Assembly (NCBI GenBank): GCA_965371445.1
Contig: CBDUYN010000172.1
Span: forward strand, 1-21,815
Direction of reading: 5' to 3'
Source of the DNA: DASWIG01 sp965371445
GTDB taxonomy: Bacteria > Acidobacteriota > Thermoanaerobaculia > Multivoradales > J023
Length of the DNA: 21,815 nucleotides
The position numbers and the translations under genes are program-made. Below the pieces are notes generated by a model that was not told the origin of the DNA, made no database searches, and saw nothing but the letters and a program-made list of their open reading frames with translations. This document shows, piece after piece, positions 14,684-21,761 of the stretch; the stretch's first letter is position 1; each line of letters begins with the position of its first letter.

Positions 14684-16269
14684 AGGAAACGCAATCGCTC
14701 CTGCGGATCGATTTCGCCGCCGCCCTGGCCAAGCTCGCGCCGGCACAGATGCAGGGCCGCTGGCAGCTACCCACGGAGCTGGTGCGGCTGGCCGTCGCCT
14801 ACGGAGCCCAGCGGGTCGATCTGCGCCTCAGACCCACCCGGATCGAGCTGAGAGCGCCCGGCTCTCGGCTCCCGCCGGGCTGTGTGCGCGACCTGGCCTG
14901 GGTGCTCGACGAGTTAGCGCCTCCTGAGAAGCGCCACCGCGCCTTCGTCGACCTGGAGAGGCGCGACGCCCTGGCTCTCGCCGCTCTGGCGGCCTTCCTG
15001 GAAGGAGAGCTCCAGCTACAGAGTGGTGCCGAGGACGGGGTGACTCTCGAGCGGGCCAAGGGCCCGCCACGCCTCGTCGCGGGTGGGGGCGACGCTTTGG
15101 ACCTGTGGGCCGAAGGCGTCGAAATAGAGACCCACGCCGCCGTGCGTTGGCTGGAGCGCAAGGCGCGGTTTTCTCCCGTACCGATCAAAGTCCAGGGCCG
15201 GGAGCTCGAGCGCGGCTTTCACTCGCCCCTGATCTACAAGAGCTTCCGCGAGCCGTTGCCGAGAAGCCTCGCCATCACCGAACGGGGAGACCTGCCGCGG
15301 CTCTACCTGCTGCGTCATGGCATCGTCTCGACCCGCGCCACCGTGCCGGGGTTCCCTGCCTTCGAAGCGGCGGTGGAGATGGCACAGGTCTCGGAGCCGG
15401 GGTCGAGCGGCGCGGCGCTGCGTGAGCTGATCAATCCGTATCTCGAAGGGCTGGTCGAAGACGCGGTGAGGTTGACGGTCAAGCTCGCCGGCAAGCTGGA
15501 GCGGGCGCCCGCCGAGATCCGCGAGCGCATCGCGAGGCTCCTCCTGGAGGCGGCGCGCCGCGGCCGCCTCGTCGACGAGATCCGCGCCGCCCGCATGTTC
15601 TCCCTGTTCGGCGAGGACGGCTCAGTAAGACGGCTCTCCATGAACGAGCTGGCTCTTTTGATCCGCTTCGACGCCGCGGGCCGTGGCCACCTGGAGGCGG
15701 CCTTCCCGGAGCAGGACCCGCGCGAGCTCGCTCTGGGCGGCCGCCGGATCCTGCTCGTCGGCGCTTCCGAGCGGACGCTTCTCGCCGAGCAGCTCGGAGT
15801 CGGCTTCACCACACCCCCGCTACGGCCACGGCCGCGCCGCTCCCCAGGGCGCTTCCTGGAGGAGGCCGTGGCCCGCCTGGCCTTCGCCTGGTACGGTGCG
15901 ACCGGCCGGCTTCTCGCCGAAGAGGACCTCGACGCCGCGGAAAGGCTCTTCCTGGAGGCCCTCGCCACGTCCCCGGGACGTAGAGCGGTCTTCCGCTCGG
16001 GAGCCGGACGGGTCCGTCTGAGCGACGACGGACGGCTTCTTCTGCCGCGAGAGGCGCCGAGCGTGCGCGCCGCGGTCCGCGCCTACGGGCGAAACGCGCT
16101 GTGGCTTTATCCTTCTCTTCTCGCCCTCGCCGGCCGCCGCGAGCTTCCGCCGGCAGAGCTGCGCCAGGCGTGGCTTCATGGGTCGAACGAATCTCTTCAG
16201 ACCTTGAAAAGCGCGTCAAAAGCCGACTTGGCCGAGCGCGGGGACTCGGGCTCCCTGGCGAGCTCCTGA
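14680..16269 (+). CDS. Probable degenerate GHKL (pseudo-ATPase) partner of the upstream protein
   Basis: 529 aa from GTG at 14680. The frame is open far upstream, but that part is a shadow of the preceding gene; the GTGA overlap and an AGGTGA site about 5 nt upstream fix the start. No membrane helix is evident. By eye the N-terminus aligns without gaps to the first gene's N-box: E33, G42-A43 and RVD 45-47 match E26, G35-A36 and RVD 38-40. However, Asn30 is Leu37, DDGTG is APGSR (59-63), and the glycine lid is Ala/Leu-rich (96-107). A later AARMFSLFGEDGSVRRLSMN segment (near 303-322) resembles ELARMPALRHGRF in the C-terminal domain of the first protein. I infer a shortened paralogue, without the helix-transglutaminase insert, that cannot bind ATP normally and probably pairs with it. 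No family is recognised with certainty. Confidence 0.7.
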   Translation: MKETQSLLRIDFAAALAKLAPAQMQGRWQLPTELVRLAVAYGAQRVDLRLRPTRIELRAPGSRLPPGCVRDLAWVLDELAPPEKRHRAFVDLERRDALALAALAAFLEGELQLQSGAEDGVTLERAKGPPRLVAGGGDALDLWAEGVEIETHAAVRWLERKARFSPVPIKVQGRELERGFHSPLIYKSFREPLPRSLAITERGDLPRLYLLRHGIVSTRATVPGFPAFEAAVEMAQVSEPGSSGAALRELINPYLEGLVEDAVRLTVKLAGKLERAPAEIRERIARLLLEAARRGRLVDEIRAARMFSLFGEDGSVRRLSMNELALLIRFDAAGRGHLEAAFPEQDPRELALGGRRILLVGASERTLLAEQLGVGFTTPPLRPRPRRSPGRFLEEAVARLAFAWYGATGRLLAEEDLDAAERLFLEALATSPGRRAVFRSGAGRVRLSDDGRLLLPREAPSVRAAVRAYGRNALWLYPSLLALAGRRELPPAELRQAWLHGSNESLQTLKSASKADLAERGDSGSLASS

Positions 16270-16619
16270 GCGGCTTTGGGCGCGTAGAGCTCACACTCGT
16301 TCCTCTTCGCCTTGTTCGACACGTAGAAGGTGACGCCCTTGCGGCACTCGCTGGGGGCCGAGGTGTCGAAGTAGGCGCAGTGGGTGCAGGTGTGAAGATC
16401 CGCGGCGCACTTCGAGCAGGTGGAGTCGAAATCGACGCCGACGGATTGGTCCTGGCCACAGACGGCGCAGCGAAAGACCGTCGCCGTGGGCTTGCCCAGG
16501 CCGCGGCCCCGGGGCCCCAAGGGCTTCTCGCGCGAGTCGACCGGACGCCGGGGGCCCTTGGAGCGCTGCCGCTCGTCCCCCCGGTCGTCGTCCTGGTAGC
16601 CGCGTTGGCGATATTTCAT
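16197..16619 (-). CDS. Small zinc-ribbon-like protein of unknown function
   Basis: 140 aa. The first 45 residues are charged, basic and probably disordered. The core holds eight cysteines: C51-x2-C54 and C68-x2-C71, then C78-x2-C81, C92 and C109, with H76 and H80. This can form two four-cysteine zinc sites. The phrase HCAYFDTSAPSECRKGV and a later ECELY recall a conserved uncharacterised family of small cysteine-rich bacterial proteins; no function is known to me. Its last 73 bp overlap the 3' end of the convergent pseudo-ATPase gene, so the two transcripts share antisense sequence. It starts 19 bp after the stop of the helical gene on the same strand and is probably co-transcribed with it. 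Confidence 0.75.
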   Translation of the reverse strand: MKYRQRGYQDDDRGDERQRSKGPRRPVDSREKPLGPRGRGLGKPTATVFRCAVCGQDQSVGVDFDSTCSKCAADLHTCTHCAYFDTSAPSECRKGVTFYVSNKAKRNECELYAPKAAQELAREPESPRSAKSAFDALFKV

Positions 16620-16638
16620 CTTTTCTCCACCCGCCTCG

Positions 16639-18171
16639 TCAGTCCTTGTAAACCTGCAGCCAGAGTCCGGCGTAGGTTCGCGTCATCCGCATCTTCAAGA
16701 CCTGAAGAGAACGCGCCTCGCTCGCCTCGCCTTCGAGGACGGCCTGGTCGAGCAGGTGCTCGAAGCGCCGGACAACCCGGTCGGCATGGCGCACGGTCGC
16801 CCGTGCCTGGCGAAAGACCGGAGCGTCGCGGGTCACGGCGGTGTCGTCGAGGATGCTCTTGATCTCCTCGATGTCCTGCTCGATGCGGACCCGCAGCGCG
16901 GCGGCGTGGAGGAGGAAGTCCTCCAGGTCCCGATCGCATTCGGCCTTGCTGAAAAATCGCCGGTGGGCGACGACCTCACGCGGCTCCAGGCCGAGGCTGA
17001 AGACGTCGGGCAGGAAGACGACTTTCCTGGGCTCCGTGGCGGCGCTCGTGTCGTCGAGCGCCTCGACGACCGTCTGGTGCTGCTCGGCCACGTAAGCTTC
17101 CAGGGCGCCCCGCTCCACGATCCGCTCCTCGCCGCTTTCCATCGTGTCCCGAATCTCGGGCGGTTGTGGCGTCGGCCCGGTGTCGAGCGTCTCCGGCTGG
17201 AGCCGGGGCAGCAGCTCCCGCACCCGTTCGCGCAGCGTCGCCAGCTCTTCGAGACGGACGTTTTTCCCCGTCTGGAGCCGCTCTTCGAACCGTTCCACCT
17301 CTTCGCGGAACTGGGCCAGCTCTTCGCGGAGGTAGACGTCGACCGGCTGATCGCGCTCCAGGTCGAAGACCTGCTGGTACTCGGCGACGATTCGCTGCTC
17401 GTCGCGCCGGTAGAGCTGCTGGACGTGGTTCTTGAAGACCAGGTTCGCGCCGACGAGCGCCTGGAGCACCTTGGGCTGGAAGAACGTGTCGCCCAGCCGG
17501 TGCTTGAAGTCGCGGTAGCGCTGGACGAGCTTCGCCTCGTGGAGCAGCTCGACCGAGTCGAGAGCCGCGAGCTCTTCGCGCATCTGCTCGATCTCCTGGA
17601 CGAGCGCCGCGACCTCGATCTCGGCCACGCCCTCCGCTCCCAGAGCCGCCCAGAAGCCCTGGGCGAGCTCCCGCACGTGGGTGCGGTCGCGCAGGATGAA
17701 GACGTCGCGGCTGTCGTGGTACTCTTCGCAGATCTTGGTCGACAGGAAGTCGGCCTTGTCGAGGCGGTCCCAGTTCCAACCGCTGGCGTCGCGGAAGTAG
17801 AGGTAGAACTTGATCAGCTGGGATAGGATGTTGTCGTCGTAGTTCTTGACCCGTTGAAAGAACTGCCGTAGGAGCCCCGGCGAGACCTGCTCGTCGGCCG
17901 CCAAAAGCGCCTGGACCAGGGGCACGAGGCCCTTCTCGACTTCGTCGAGCTGATTGCCGGCCTGCTCGACGGTCACCTCCGAGAGGTTCTGCGCGACCTC
18001 TTTGAGCTCACCGTAGACGCTCTGGAAATCCGCCTCATAGGGCTCCGGACCTTCATCGACGAAGACCTTGCGCAGACCCTGGACGAACTGGTGAAAGGTC
18101 CAGGCCGACTTGAAGCCGTTGGAGATATTGATGTAGCGACGGTGGACACGATTGAGATCTTGAACCGACAT
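16639..18171 (-). CDS. Large helical/coiled-coil protein of unknown function
   Basis: 510 aa from the ATG at 18171. A longer reading from 18291 would run into the divergent hpt gene and is rejected; the chosen start (MSVQDLNRVHRRYINISNGF) has GAGG 5 nt upstream. The protein is almost all helix, rich in Glu, Leu, Arg and Gln, with coiled-coil-like stretches near 195-240 (EIEVAALVQEIEQMREELAA) and 290-345 (REELAQFREEVERFEERLQ). There is no signal peptide, membrane segment or known catalytic motif. It probably forms an operon with the zinc-ribbon gene downstream. A plausible role is a cytoplasmic scaffold, but that is a guess. No homologous family is recognised. Confidence 0.75.
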   Translation of the reverse strand: MSVQDLNRVHRRYINISNGFKSAWTFHQFVQGLRKVFVDEGPEPYEADFQSVYGELKEVAQNLSEVTVEQAGNQLDEVEKGLVPLVQALLAADEQVSPGLLRQFFQRVKNYDDNILSQLIKFYLYFRDASGWNWDRLDKADFLSTKICEEYHDSRDVFILRDRTHVRELAQGFWAALGAEGVAEIEVAALVQEIEQMREELAALDSVELLHEAKLVQRYRDFKHRLGDTFFQPKVLQALVGANLVFKNHVQQLYRRDEQRIVAEYQQVFDLERDQPVDVYLREELAQFREEVERFEERLQTGKNVRLEELATLRERVRELLPRLQPETLDTGPTPQPPEIRDTMESGEERIVERGALEAYVAEQHQTVVEALDDTSAATEPRKVVFLPDVFSLGLEPREVVAHRRFFSKAECDRDLEDFLLHAAALRVRIEQDIEEIKSILDDTAVTRDAPVFRQARATVRHADRVVRRFEHLLDQAVLEGEASEARSLQVLKMRMTRTYAGLWLQVYKD

Positions 18172-18225
18172 CAGAACCTCGAGTTTCCGGAGCAGATCCG
18201 GTCCGGGGACGTGACAGCCGGACCC

Positions 18226-18254
18226 ATTGTAAGCCATGCGCGCGAAAAAGCGAA
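18226..18254 (-). promoter_or_regulatory. Possible promoter for the helical-protein operon
   Basis: On the minus strand TTCGCT (18254-18249) and TACAAT (18231-18226) are separated by 17 bp. The -10 matches 5 of 6 consensus bases and the -35 only 3 of 6. It would give a leader of about 46 nt before the ATG at 18171 and overlaps the start of the divergent hpt gene. Weak evidence. Confidence 0.3.
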
Positions 18255-18781
18255 CCACCCAGCCCTCCGTCCTGATCCCCGCAGCCGACATCGAGCGCCG
18301 AATCCGCGAGCTCGCCGAGGAGATCGACCGCGACTACGCCGACTCGGAGCGGCTCATCGCCATCGGGGTCCTCAAAGGATCGGTCTTCTTCATGACCGAC
18401 CTCTTAAAGCAGCTCAAGGTCCCGGTGTCGGTCGACTTTTTTCAGACCTCCAGCTACCGCGACTCGACCGAAGCCGGGGAGATTCGAATCCGCAAGGACG
18501 TCGACCTTTCGATCCGCGACGCCGACGTCCTCCTGATCGAGGACATCGTCGACACCGGCTACACCCTGCGGACGATCCTCTCCCTGCTGCGCTTCCGCGG
18601 CGCCAAAAGCGTCAAGCTCTGCGCGCTTCTCGACAAGGTGGCGCGGCGCGAGGTCGAAGTCGAGATCGACTACCGTGGATTCGAGATCGACGACGTCTTC
18701 GTCGTGGGCTACGGCCTCGACTACGCCGAGCTCTACCGCAACCTTCCCTACATCGGGGTCTTTCACGCCGTCGAGGACTGA
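18236..18781 (+). CDS. hpt: Hypoxanthine phosphoribosyltransferase
   Basis: 181 aa, normal length. It has the LKGS pyrophosphate loop (46-49), the flexible-loop SSY (72-74), the PRPP-binding motif VLLIEDIVDTGYT (98-110) with E102-D103 and D106, and the base-binding segment with K134 and VFVVGYGLDYAELYRNLPYIG. It salvages hypoxanthine (often also guanine) with PRPP to give IMP or GMP in the cytoplasm. No clear Shine-Dalgarno sequence precedes the ATG, so translation may be leaderless. The RidA-family gene follows after 20 bp on the same strand. In many bacteria hpt lies beside tilS and ftsH; that context is absent here. Confidence 0.95.
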   Translation: MRAKKRTTQPSVLIPAADIERRIRELAEEIDRDYADSERLIAIGVLKGSVFFMTDLLKQLKVPVSVDFFQTSSYRDSTEAGEIRIRKDVDLSIRDADVLLIEDIVDTGYTLRTILSLLRFRGAKSVKLCALLDKVARREVEVEIDYRGFEIDDVFVVGYGLDYAELYRNLPYIGVFHAVED

Positions 18782-18801
18782 CGGCGAAAAGGAGCAGGAC
18801 C

Positions 18802-19182
18802 ATGCAGACCTACGCCACCGACGACGCGCCCCGCGCCATCGGTCCCTACGCGCAGGCCGTTTCCAGCGCTGGTTTCCTCTTTACCTCCGGCCAGGTCGGC
18901 CTCGACCCGGCGACCGGCGAGATCGTCGCGGGCGGCTTCGAGGCCGAAGCGCGTCAGGCCCTCGCGAACCTGTGTGCGGTGCTCGGTAGCGCCGGCTGTA
19001 GCTTCGCGAACGTCGTCAAGGCGACGATTTTCGTCACCGACCTCGCCAACTTCCCGGTCTTGAACCGGATCTACGGCGAGGCCCTGGGAGAGCACCGGCC
19101 GGCGCGCTCGACGGTCCAGGTCGCGGGCCTTCCCCTGGGAGCCTTGGTCGAGATCGACCTCGTGGCCCGTCTGGCGCAATAG
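18802..19182 (+). CDS. ridA: RidA family enamine/imine deaminase
   Basis: 126 aa, the usual length. The YjgF/RidA hallmarks are AIGPYAQAV (12-20), FTSGQVGLDPATGE (27-40), NVVKATIFVTDLANF (70-84) and RPARSTVQVAGLPLGALVEID (99-119), with the catalytic Arg at R102 and the conserved Glu at E117. The family hydrolyses reactive enamine/imine intermediates formed by PLP enzymes, such as 2-aminoacrylate, to ketoacids; it forms trimers in the cytoplasm. The frame is open far upstream, but the ATG at 18802 has AGGAG about 7 nt before it and follows the hpt stop by 20 bp. A strong terminator follows. Confidence 0.95.
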   Translation: MQTYATDDAPRAIGPYAQAVSSAGFLFTSGQVGLDPATGEIVAGGFEAEARQALANLCAVLGSAGCSFANVVKATIFVTDLANFPVLNRIYGEALGEHRPARSTVQVAGLPLGALVEIDLVARLAQ

Positions 19183-19217
19183 GGGCTCCCCCTGCGCTAC
19201 GACCCGCCGCGTCGTTT

Positions 19218-19244
19218 CCCGGGGTTGAAACCCCGGGCTTTATT
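19218..19244 (+). terminator. Intrinsic terminator after hpt-ridA
   Basis: CCCGGGGT and ACCCCGGG form an 8-bp GC stem with a TGAA loop (19218-19237), followed by CTTTATT. It lies 35 bp after the ridA stop and just before the sequence changes character towards the mobile element. Confidence 0.75.
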
Positions 19245-19334
19245 GCCGGCCAAAGGCCCCCAGCAGGCCCCAACAAATCTCAACAGCTAAACGACTGAAA
19301 ACACGGGTACTTAGCGGAATCTGCGGCTCTCAGC

Positions 19335-19354
19335 CTGTTGGCAGCTGTTGCCAG
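19335..19354. repeat. Tandem decamers upstream of the integrase
   Basis: CTGTTGGCAG (19335-19344) is followed directly by CTGTTGCCAG (19345-19354), with one mismatch. The same segment holds the inverted repeat TGGCA (19339-19343) and TGCCA (19349-19353). Short direct and inverted repeats next to an integrase gene are typical binding sites for integrase, excisionase or a regulator. Confidence 0.4.
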
Positions 19355-19357
19355 GGG

Positions 19358-19387
19358 TTGACAAATGCTGATCCTGTGTGCCATCAT
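19358..19387 (+). promoter_or_regulatory. Probable integrase promoter
   Basis: A perfect TTGACA -35 (19358-19363) is followed, 18 bp on, by CATCAT (19382-19387), 4 of 6 matches to a -10. It points at the integrase start at 19458. Its position also argues against starting the protein at the ATG at 19365, which lies inside it. Confidence 0.45.
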
Positions 19388-19403
19388 TTTTGCCATCACA
19401 GGA
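19372..19403. promoter_or_regulatory. Operator- or attachment-like palindrome with direct repeats
   Basis: TCCTGTG (19372-19378) and CACAGGA (19397-19403) are perfect 7-bp inverted arms. Between them TGCCATCA occurs twice (19379-19386 and 19391-19398) in direct orientation. The palindrome surrounds the likely -10 of the integrase promoter. It could be a repressor operator or part of the recombination site. Confidence 0.45.
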
Positions 19404-19457
19404 CGGGGCTGCCACCCCCAGCCACACCACCACACACTACCGGCAGAGGTGCTCATC

Positions 19458-20513
19458 ATGGCGACAATCGGACGGCGGACGAAGAAGGGACAGACAGACA
19501 GCTGGCGGGCTGAGGTCCGGAAGAGGTGCCCCAGGACGGGCAAGCTCATCAGGCTGACGAAGGACTCTCCTCGGAAGACGGTCGTCAAGAAGTGGGCTGA
19601 TGATCTGGAGCGCGAGATTGCCCTCGGCCAGTACGGCCTTGAGACTCCCCTGGCCCAGACCATGACGGTGGCTGAGTTGCTTGACCAGACCGGAGGGGAG
19701 CAACGTTGGAGCAAATCGCGCCAACGTCACGCCGACTGGTGGAAGGCTAGGCTCGGCGAGACCAAGGTCGCAGAGCTGACCTCCACCGACATCCAGGACG
19801 GCCTCACGGCACTGGAAGAAGGCGCAGGGTGGTCAGGCAAACCAGCGAAGGCGCCGACCAGGCGCGCCTACCTGGACCCCATTTCGATCTCCTTGGGCCT
19901 CGCGGAACGTCGGGAGCTGATCGCCCGCAACCCCATGAAGGGTGTCCAGAGGCCGAAGAAGGACAAAGGCCGCTACGCTGAGCCTCCTACTCCAGAGGAG
20001 CGCCAGCGTCTCCTAGGTGCCTGCCACGCGACGAATGGCGGCACCCTGGGAGACCTCGTCCTGCTGGCTATCGCCAGCGCAGGACGGCGGGACGTGGATC
20101 TGCTGAGCCTGCGCAAGCGCGACGTCCTCTTCAACGGATCCGGACCTGTTCATGTCATCTTCAGAGAATCCAAGGGCCAGAAGACGCGCACCGTTCCCGT
20201 GCCTGGCCGTGCTGCCGAGATGCTAGAGCGTCGGTGCGCTGATCTGGGTGCCAACGAGTTGGTGTTCGGCTGGGAGAGGTTCAAGGACAGCCAGTGGCGG
20301 CAAGCGAGAGAGGAAGCAGGCATGCCTGAGCTTCACTTCCATGATCTGCGGCATTGGGCGGCCTCCTTCTACGCGATGGCCGGGGCCTCCCTGCGCCAGA
20401 TTGCCGACCTGCTTGGACACTCGGATCTCTCGATGGTGATGCGATACGCTCACCTGAGCATCGGCAGCCTAGACGACATCTCGACGATGGTCGCTGGCAA
20501 GTTTGATCTCTGA
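19458..20513 (+). CDS. Tyrosine recombinase / phage-type integrase
   Basis: 351 aa from the ATG at 19458, which has AGAGGTG 8 nt upstream; a reading from 19365 adds a hydrophobic, His-rich stretch that covers the promoter. It has a short N-terminal arm-type region, a core-binding helical domain (about 65-165), then the catalytic domain: R211 (SAGRRDVDLLSL), K239 (ESKGQKTR), H295-DL-R298 (FHDLRHWAAS), H321 (LLGHSDL) and nucleophile Y330 (VMRYAH). All active residues are present, so it is probably active. It catalyses site-specific integration and excision. It faces the excisionase-like and membrane-protein genes and marks the end of an integrated element. GC is lower than in the flanking hpt-ridA region. 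Confidence 0.95.
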   Translation: MATIGRRTKKGQTDSWRAEVRKRCPRTGKLIRLTKDSPRKTVVKKWADDLEREIALGQYGLETPLAQTMTVAELLDQTGGEQRWSKSRQRHADWWKARLGETKVAELTSTDIQDGLTALEEGAGWSGKPAKAPTRRAYLDPISISLGLAERRELIARNPMKGVQRPKKDKGRYAEPPTPEERQRLLGACHATNGGTLGDLVLLAIASAGRRDVDLLSLRKRDVLFNGSGPVHVIFRESKGQKTRTVPVPGRAAEMLERRCADLGANELVFGWERFKDSQWRQAREEAGMPELHFHDLRHWAASFYAMAGASLRQIADLLGHSDLSMVMRYAHLSIGSLDDISTMVAGKFDL

Positions 20514-20601
20514 GGGCGGCACGGCACCATCGATCTCTAGGTGGCCCTCATCCCGGCGTCGATCCCATTCCCCGTCACTCATGGAGCCAGTCTACCACGC
20601 A

Positions 20602-20620
20602 AAGGGAAGCCGGCTCCCTT
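20602..20620. terminator. Hairpin between convergent genes, possible bidirectional terminator
   Basis: AAGGGA(A)GCC pairs with GGCTCCCTT (20602-20620) with one bulged A and almost no loop. It lies in the 158-bp gap between the integrase stop and the convergent membrane-protein stop, and is followed on the plus strand by TGCTCTT. The T-run is weak. The rest of this gap shows nothing I can assign. Confidence 0.4.
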
Positions 20621-20671
20621 GCTCTTCACAGGGCTCTACAGGCGGGATGCCTGCGATGACGAGGGCAACCC

Positions 20672-21394
20672 CTAGACCGGATGCCGCGCCGCTATGTGCG
20701 ACCTGAGTGCCCTCTGAGCCGACTCCTCGGTGTCGTGCGCAGTCTCCCAACTGCAGAAGCTGCAACTGATACCAGCCTCGGCGCGTGGTGCGATGTCGAC
20801 GTGAGTGTCGTCGAGCACCTGGAGTGCCTTGAGGGCCTGGATCTCTTTCAAGAGCGCACCTGCTCGCCACTCGGCATCGTTGCGTTCTGCCGCTATCTCT
20901 TCGACGCGAGATTCCAGGTCGTCGATCGTGGCGTGGACTCGGCTGTTGAGTGCCGCCCCCCGGCACACGGCGAAGCCTAGACTCTCGACGGTTGCCATGA
21001 CGGCGAGCACGGCGATCCACAGCGGCCGCCTCTCAGAGAACGCCAATAGAGCTTCTTCGGCCGGCAACTCCGTGAGGACGGACACCATGCCCCAGGCCGA
21101 CAAGAAAACCACGACAATCCCCCCGCAGATCCAGGCGGCTGCGAGGATCATGTCCCAACCGTGCAAGGTCAGCTGTTCGGCAATGACGAGCATAGCGAGG
21201 CTGATCAAAATCCCGGTGCCCGCTGCGACGATGTACGTCATGTGGCTGAACCAAGGCATGTTCACCGGAGTATGGCTGTCCAATACTAACAGGCCCGTCA
21301 TGAGCCGTGGAGCGGCAAGTAGGAGCAGGCCGGCTGCCGTCAACTTGGGCGCCCAGGAAGAAAGCCAGCCAGAAGGAGCGTTAGTCGAAGTCAT
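20672..21394 (-). CDS. Four-helix membrane protein with coiled coil and C-terminal C2H2-like finger
   Basis: 240 aa from the ATG at 21394 (AGGAGG 8 nt upstream); a longer reading from 21508 overlaps the excisionase-like gene and is rejected. Hydrophobic helices lie at about 17-37, 52-73, 81-107 and 125-147. A charged helix likely to coil follows (152-192), and the C-terminus has C211-x2-C214...H233-x4-H238, a C2H2 spacing. Membrane anchor, cytoplasmic coil and metal finger suggest a tethered DNA- or protein-binding factor of the mobile element; this is inference. The arrangement recalls membrane proteins of actinobacterial conjugative elements in outline only, with no family match claimed. 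It starts 13 bp after the stop of the HTH gene and is probably co-transcribed with it. Confidence 0.75.
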   Translation of the reverse strand: MTSTNAPSGWLSSWAPKLTAAGLLLLAAPRLMTGLLVLDSHTPVNMPWFSHMTYIVAAGTGILISLAMLVIAEQLTLHGWDMILAAAWICGGIVVVFLSAWGMVSVLTELPAEEALLAFSERRPLWIAVLAVMATVESLGFAVCRGAALNSRVHATIDDLESRVEEIAAERNDAEWRAGALLKEIQALKALQVLDDTHVDIAPRAEAGISCSFCSWETAHDTEESAQRALRSHIAARHPV

Positions 21395-21407
21395 GAGCCA
21401 TACCTCC

Positions 21408-21629
21408 TCAACCCTGCGTACTGAGCCAGCCGCTGAGGGCCTCCGTGTCAAGCAAGACCCGATGGCCCATCCGCACGACACAGGCGTCAAAGCCATTGGT
21501 CTCAGCATGGAAGATCTTCCAACGTAAGCTCCCCTCCCCCGGGAAGAGGTGTGGGTACTCCTGCACCATCTGACTTACGGTACGCAAAGCCAGAAGATTT
21601 GGACCTTTGGGTGCCTGTGCCTGTGCCAT
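21408..21629 (-). CDS. Excisionase-like / AlpA-type helix-turn-helix protein
   Basis: 73 aa. The segment TVSQMVQEYPHLFPGEGSLR followed by an RMGHRVLLDTEALSGWLSTQ tail is the winged-helix pattern of small excisionase/AlpA-like proteins (N-terminal helices, a basic turn and a C-terminal FxxWL-type helix). Such proteins bend DNA to direct the integrase to excision or act as regulators. GGGGAGAG lies a few nt before the ATG. It is upstream of, and close to, the membrane-protein gene on the same strand, and shares the element with the integrase gene. Which partner it serves cannot be told from sequence. Confidence 0.7.
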   Translation of the reverse strand: MAQAQAPKGPNLLALRTVSQMVQEYPHLFPGEGSLRWKIFHAETNGFDACVVRMGHRVLLDTEALSGWLSTQG

Positions 21630-21761
21630 CAGCTCTCCCCCCCATCACCGGCCTGAGAGCGCGCGATAAGGCAGTCTTCCCGCCTTCCTCCGCCTGCCTC
21701 AATCTGGACAAGCCATTTCGGCGGCCTGCCGCGTCCTGACCAGAGGTTGGCCGGATTGTTC

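Noticed and set aside
18172..18291. 40-codon N-terminal extension of the helical protein
   Set aside because: It would overlap the divergent hpt gene, and the internal ATG at 18171 has a good ribosome-binding site.
19218..19237. Sequence resembling a tRNA T-arm (GGGGTTGAAACCCC)
   Set aside because: The loop is 4 nt rather than 7, and no acceptor, D or anticodon arm fits around it; it is a terminator hairpin.
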